NCBI GenBank assembly: GCA_012064415.1
Contig: SSNU01000174.1
Coordinates: 1-64,000, forward strand
Direction: 5' to 3'
DNA: 64,000 bases
Source of the DNA: Gyrodactylus bullatarudis
Lineage: Eukaryota; Platyhelminthes; Monogenea; Gyrodactylidea; Gyrodactylidae
The notes under the pieces were generated by a model, which saw only the letters and a program-made list of their open reading frames with translations, was not told the origin of the DNA and made no database searches. The translations under genes were made by a program, and so were the position numbers. Of this stretch, positions 59,001 to 64,000 are shown piece after piece; within the stretch, counting starts at the first letter, position 1, and the number at the start of each line of letters is the position of its first letter.

Positions 59001-62000
59001 GGTGTCGCAACAAAATATGAATAGAAAAAAATTCGAAAAAATTTAAGTTGTCTTATTATCGAAAAACAAAAACCTAATTGACATTGTGAGCTCAAAATTT
59101 AATCAATTTCGAGGATTTGAAGCAATTCGATACTGATATTTTGAATCAAAATTAGACAAAAAATCCAAATTTTGTCAAAGAAGGTCACAGAAATTCGTCA
59201 TCATTGTGGGAAATCAAACAATCTGATTTTCTCAATTATCGCAAAGGGAAATGGCCCAGAATTTATAAGTTAAAATTTTTCCAAAAAATCGCGAGCTCTC
59301 TCAACCTCCGTGGTCAAATTTGAATCTTTTGTCTAATCTGATTCAACTCTTGTTCATATTTTCTATTTTTATATTTTCATAAGCATATTTAATCGTGAAA
59401 TTCAAACGATAGTTCCTCAAGTTGATCCAAATCAAACGAGATCAACAACATATTGATTTCGTTCACCTAGCTTATTTTCATTGTCGATTTCTTTCTCTTC
59501 TCGAGATGCACAAATATATCATTCGAATATGTTATGGTTATTTTTTAGCACAATTATTGAGTAGTTAATACACAGTATGAGCATAAATATATATAAACAT
59601 ATATGTTTTGTGTGGCCCTTGTGTACTTTATTTATCATTTTATATTTTTTTATAAACCAATTGACGTTTTCACTCTATTTTTTTGTCAAGGTTGATTGAA
59701 TTAGTTAGAATTTGTATTGAATTTCTTCATCGTTCTTTTTTCTTTGACATTTTATTGATTTCCTTCGTCAGAAAAAAACATTCACATTTTCTTCCTTGCT
59801 CTCTTGATCCACGAATAACTTGTTTATTTGAAAAATTAGCAGAGTTTATCCAAAACTTAACAAATTTTACTTTTAAGCCCATATATAACTTTAATTTACT
59901 TTTGGTTATTTAAAACCAGTATCACCATTAGCCAGTAATATTTCTGAGACTAAAATAAATTTGATAAAATAAATATTTCCCCTTGTTTGATAGTATGAAT
60001 GAACACCGCGATGATATCAAAATACTCTAAGCACCTATAAAAACGTTTTGAATTTTGAGCTAAACATTTTTATTTATTTTAAAGTGGGAGGGTCATCATA
60101 ATAAGTTTTCAAGGATCAGAATTAGACAAAGAAATCAATAATGCTGAATCTGTCCTAATGATTCACTTCAACATAGTTTGAGAGTTGAATTGCGATTTCT
60201 TGATGATTTTCACTTCTTGAAAATCAATGTATTTTGATAACTCAAAATCCCTATAAAATGCTGGATCTGTCAAAGATTAACCCTTCGTGTCCCAAATTAA
60301 TTAAAATTTTCAACTCAAAGTTCAAAAAATTGAAACTTTGGCTTCAAATAGAAATTTGCAATGTAATAGTATATAATCAGAGCCCGGGATTAAGTCTGAA
60401 GAGACCCGGCGAAATAAAACGTTTATCACTTATTATTCGATCGTTCTCCTATCTTCCTTATGAGTGTTGACTCCAGTAATAATAATATACTTGAGGTTCG
60501 GCAACATTATCGTTCCAAAGAAATTTGAATAATGACTAAATTTTTTCTTCAAATGGTAGGCAAAAGAAGGCAAAATGATCTGGATTCCAAAAAAATCTTT
60601 GACACATAGAATTCTTGATGAAAAAAATGTTAGATTCTCAACATCATAGCAACCAACTTTAGGTGCTTTACTTTTCAGAAAACTTTAGGGGATACCACAG
60701 AATAAAGAAATAATCAAAGTTGCATGGGAGGTTGGATGAGTGGATGTTCAAATTTTAGATAATGGCCTACTGACAAGTGTATCTTTATTTCTAAATACTC
60801 TGAGAGTTTCTCACGTACTATCCACAGTTGGATTCAATTTTAATCTTTAAAATTCACCAAGAAGATTCTAAGCACCTGAAACGAAATTATTGTAGATTTA
60901 AATGCATTACCTGACAGACATCGTTTGTGATACACAGTGTAAAATTTCCACATATGAATTGAATTAGTATTGAAATTTTACTATTTAAACGAAGAAACAC
61001 TTTGAATGTACACTTTTTTATAGCTGTCAAAATTACAAAAAGTTAAATCTCAATTCTAAAAAATTAATTAATAAAACTTTTCTAGGCCACTCACTCAGAA
61101 CACGTCCGTCCAATGTTCAAATTAGCTTGGACTCCATTCTTGGCTGCATTTTCTATTGGAATTCAAGATAATGATGATTGTAATGTCGCCAAAAATTGTC
61201 TGGAAGGTATCAGAAATGCTATCCGCATAGCCTGCATTTTTCACATGGACATTGAACGTGATGCATACGTTCAGGCATTGGCTAGATTCACACTACTCCT
61301 GACCACAAGCAACAAGAAAAGTTATATGAGTCGTATGAGTAACTCACAGACAGCACCTGAATACTCTTCGTCTCAGATTAATTTCCCCATCAACCTGGAG
61401 CCTACCCAACCAGAGTCAATGAAACAAAAGAATATTGAATCGATAAAAGCCCTAATCAATGTTGCACAGTCAGATGGTAATTATCTTAAGCATTCCTGGC
61501 TTGAAATACTCCGGTGTATTAGTCAACTGGAGTCCGCGCAACTTGTGACCACGTCAAGCTCTAATCCCAATGGACCGTATATGAATGGTATGTTGTTCAC
61601 TTAGTCCGAGAATCTTCTTGAATAACCTAAAAAATATACAAATATTATCATCCTTTTCCATTTACGCGCAGGTCAGAAGAGAAGTAATTTATATCCATCC
61701 CTATCAGCAGCATCTCTATAAATTAAAAAATTATCTAATTATTTTTTTCCAACTAATAATGTTACAAGCGCATATTCAATTAATTTCAACTTGTATCTAA
61801 ATTGCATCTTGCCAAAAACATAGAGTTTGATTAAAATTAAAACAAAGCTATGTAATTCTAATTCATAACTAATAAATTATAAAGCTAATCTCGATGAATT
61901 TGTGAGTTTATGATTCTTAGAAAACCTTAATTTTTCCATCGAGGACTTGAATTTTTTGAAATCCTTTTTTAATTTTGAATTGGCGCTAAATATAAATTTT

Positions 62001-63469
62001 GTACCTTGAAGATCAAATTTTAATAATAATATATTTATATTAACAAAACATATGTTATCTTTATAAGCATAATTAATTCTTCAGATCATAAGATATTATA
62101 GCTTTTTTAAGTTCTCTTTTGAATTCGATTAAGTTTAGGTTTTTGAGTGAAAGATTAAGTTTTAAAAAAATGTTTTTGCATTTATTAAAAATGGCCAGTT
62201 TCTTCATCTGATCGAATTCTGGAATATTGTTGCGTAGACCTTGTCGGTTCGAATAGACTAGCGGTTGGACTGTAAAGTTCAAAATGTAGAACTCAGAACA
62301 GGATAAGGAAGCTTATCCTTAAATTTTCTATATTCTTGAGTCCTTGATGAAAGAATTGAGATTTTTTTAAAAATCACAAGTTCCCGAATTCATCAAGACT
62401 AGCTATTATGACATAAATTTTTATCAATTTCTCTAGAAGATTCTGTACAACAGAATAATTTCATCAACGATAATGGACCCTTGTATGCTGGTAGTTTAGC
62501 CGCTGCCAATGTTGATTCAAAGAAGGCTGCTGTTCTCCACGAGATGATGGCAGAGACCGGCTCAGAATCTGTTGTTGTTGGAGTTGACAAAGTATTCGCT
62601 GGCTCTGTTCGCCTCGATGGTGAAGCAATTGTTGATTTTGTCCAGGCTCTGTGTCTCGTCTCCAAGGAGGAATTATCCTTAGATCAACCAAGAATCTTTA
62701 GTTTACAAAAGCTTGTTGAAATTTCCTACTATAATATGGGACGTATTCGTCTGCAATGGTCAAGAATTTGGGAGCACATTGGTCAACATTTTACAAATGC
62801 TGGAAAATCGAAAAATATTCATGTTGCCATATTCGTATTGGACTCTCTTCGACAATTGAGCGCCAAACTCATTGAAAAGGGCGAACTGCCAAACTTTCAC
62901 TTTCAGAAAGAGTTCCTCCGACCATTTGTGAATATACTTGAGAAGGATCGAATTATTCCTTACGATGTCGAGGATATGGTTGTACGTTGTGTCAGCCAAC
63001 TGGTCCATACGCAAAATGAGAACATTCATTCTGGATGGGGGAACATTTTTAATGTCTTTCAATACATTGCAACCTCTACACACGAACCGATTATCGAAAT
63101 GGGATTCAAGAGTTGTTCCTTTGTCATTTCAAATTTATTGGCCAAACGCTTTGAATATTTTACAGATTCCTTTCCCACTCTTGTAAAAGCCTTAGCTGAT
63201 TTTGCTTGTAACCTTCAATTCCAAGATATTTCCATGGAAGCTATCCGACAGATGAGAATCTGTGCTAAGCTTGTCGCTGAACAGGGAGAATCGTTCATTA
63301 TAGCCGGGACGAAAAATCGTCAAAAGGCTTTAGCAAAAGATCAAAAGAATGTCGATGCTGAAACTGAAAACATTCCCACTATTTGTGGTTCGTTAACTGA
63401 ACCTGAAGATTACATTTGGATAAATGGATGGATGCCGGTATTGTGTGAACTATTCCGTATTATCAACAG
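53068..63469 (+). CDS. ARFGEF: BIG-type (ARFGEF1/2, Sec7) ARF guanine nucleotide exchange factor, 5' part
   Basis: Nine exons in phase: 53068-53430, 53459-53719, 53756-53791, 53820-53888, 53946-55186, 56428-56635, 58720-58914, 61086-61587, 62437-63469, continuing past the window. The DCB domain starts [20 protein letters not shown] and has LQKLIAYGH and [14 protein letters not shown] is in exon 5 ([31 protein letters not shown]). Sec7 spans exons 5-7, with catalytic Glu in [20 protein letters not shown] and then [19 protein letters not shown] regions include [15 protein letters not shown] and [16 protein letters not shown]. It activates ARF1 at the trans-Golgi and endosomes. Introns 1-3 are only 28, 36 and 28 bp and flank a 36-bp exon. 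The vertebrate segment after Sec7 (EMEQMAKTAKALMEAV) was not found between exons 7 and 8. Confidence 0.93.
55187..56427. other. BIG intron 5, nothing recognised
   Basis: 1.2-kb AT-rich intron in the Sec7-coding region. No repeat family or coding segment noted. Confidence 0.5.
56905..57140. repeat. Hairpin family A element in BIG intron 6
   Basis: Mirrored arms: GATAGGGATAAAAAGTTA (about 56920) and TAACTTTTTATCCCTATC (about 57107). Inner GATCACCAT and ATGGTGGTC follow. The centre at 57040-57062 is CTCAAGCAGTAAAAACGGTC, the same centre as at 18713-19424. Confidence 0.65.
60384..60470 (+). repeat. Terminal relic of the 1.46-kb palindromic element
   Basis: AGTCTGAAGAGACCCGGCGA followed by a TTATTATTCGATCGTT block matches the right end of the 19451-20910 element (AGTCTGAAGAGATCCGGCGA). 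It is a solitary, diverged end in BIG intron 7. Confidence 0.65.
61890..62402. repeat. Hairpin family A relative in BIG intron 8
   Basis: The left end TCTCGATGAATTTGTGAGTT and the right end GAATTCATCAAGACTAGCT are inverted, with mirrored TTTTTCCATCGAGGACTTGA and CTTGAGTCCTTGATGAAAG. Same terminus type as 18713-19424. Confidence 0.6.
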
Positions 63470-63671
63470 GTAAGTTTTACAATCCTTGTACTTTACATGA
63501 CTTCAACGAGAATAACATGTACATTTATTTCTCCATGTGCTTAAAATTTCTAAATTAAAGAAATCATCTACTGACTAGAACTCTTTATCCTTCCCGCTAT
63601 CAAAAAGACACTGATGCAAATTTTCATTTGTGACTCAGACAGAAGCCTTTACAAAATGCGAAGTAAGAAGA

Positions 63672-64000
63672 CGCCAGATTGTTTCATAAATTGTTCCAAT
63701 TTTTTATAGTTATTCAATTGGCTCCCACCAACAATGTAAGGCTAATGTAAGAAATGTTAATCTTTACTTCATTTATTATTTCTTCTATTAAAAATTGATC
63801 ATAATTATCACTTAGGTTGTAAAAAAATGAACATTTCTTACTTTAGCCCTACATTGTTAGTAGGAGCCAATTGTATAACTATAAAAATTTGGACCAATAA
63901 GGACATCTCTTTCAATTTATTGAACCAGTATTTATATGGCATGTATCATACTGATGAGTATGCCCGAAAAAGAGATTTTTATTTATGAAACAATCTGGTG
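63672..64000. mobile_element. TIR element reaching the right edge
   Basis: The left end CCAGATTGTTTCATAAAT is mirrored by ATTTATGAAACAATCTGG at 63981-63998. Inner mirrored arms at about 63706-63760 and about 63822-63886 share CAATTGGCTCC and CAACAATGTA. Related to the 9593-10240 element by its ends and by the shared subterminal GGCATGTATCAYACTGATGA block. It lies in a BIG intron. Confidence 0.7.
63938..63992 (+). ncRNA. Hammerhead-ribozyme-like motif, copy 2
   Basis: CTGATGA at 63951-63957 and GAAA at 63966-63969. Stem I is TCATA (63946-63950) with TATGA (63984-63988). Copy 1 has TCACA/TGTGA, so a C-G pair became T-A on both sides. Stem III is weaker than in copy 1 (one A-A mismatch). Predicted NUH is ATT, cleaving after 63983. 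Confidence 0.35.

Overview
The window is animal nuclear DNA: AT-rich, with spliced genes, GT-AG introns and AATAAA signals. The tropomyosin N-terminus ([18 protein letters not shown]) and C-terminus ([15 protein letters not shown]) read as lophotrochozoan, closest in my memory to flatworm and mollusc forms and unlike arthropod ones. A class of 23-36 bp introns near gene 5' ends fits flatworm-like genomes. I infer a lophotrochozoan, possibly a parasitic flatworm; this is not proven.

Layout, left to right. WDR44 (minus, 3' part beyond the left edge) is head-to-head with FOXRED1 (plus). FOXRED1 is tail-to-tail with a 26-exon TOR kinase gene (minus, about 18 kb). TOR is head-to-head with an intronless GRWD1 (plus). 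Next come NCK (minus) and MMS19 (plus), also head-to-head. Two tandem calumenin-type EF-hand genes (plus) follow, then a tropomyosin gene (minus), and finally a BIG-type Sec7 ARF exchange factor (plus) that leaves the window on the right. Exon phases were joined by hand. Every complete gene gives a coding length divisible by three.

Three things stand out. (1) The tropomyosin gene carries two interleaved, size-matched exon sets for its C-terminal two thirds, plus an alternative first exon. (2) First introns are often only 23-31 bp, while most other short introns are 54-65 bp. (3) Two related inverted-repeat elements share a hammerhead-ribozyme-like core whose predicted stem I shows a compensatory base change.

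Introns and intergenic DNA are full of foldback and MITE-like elements: a 214-bp-arm perfect inverted repeat, a 1.46-kb nested palindrome, several members of one hairpin family, a dispersed 0.35-kb repeat, a SWIM-type transposase fragment and a LINE reverse-transcriptase relic. The genes are housekeeping ones (growth signalling, ribosome assembly, iron-sulfur delivery, complex I assembly, Golgi ARF activation, Rab11 trafficking, actin adaptors and muscle or cytoskeleton) and do not form a single pathway.
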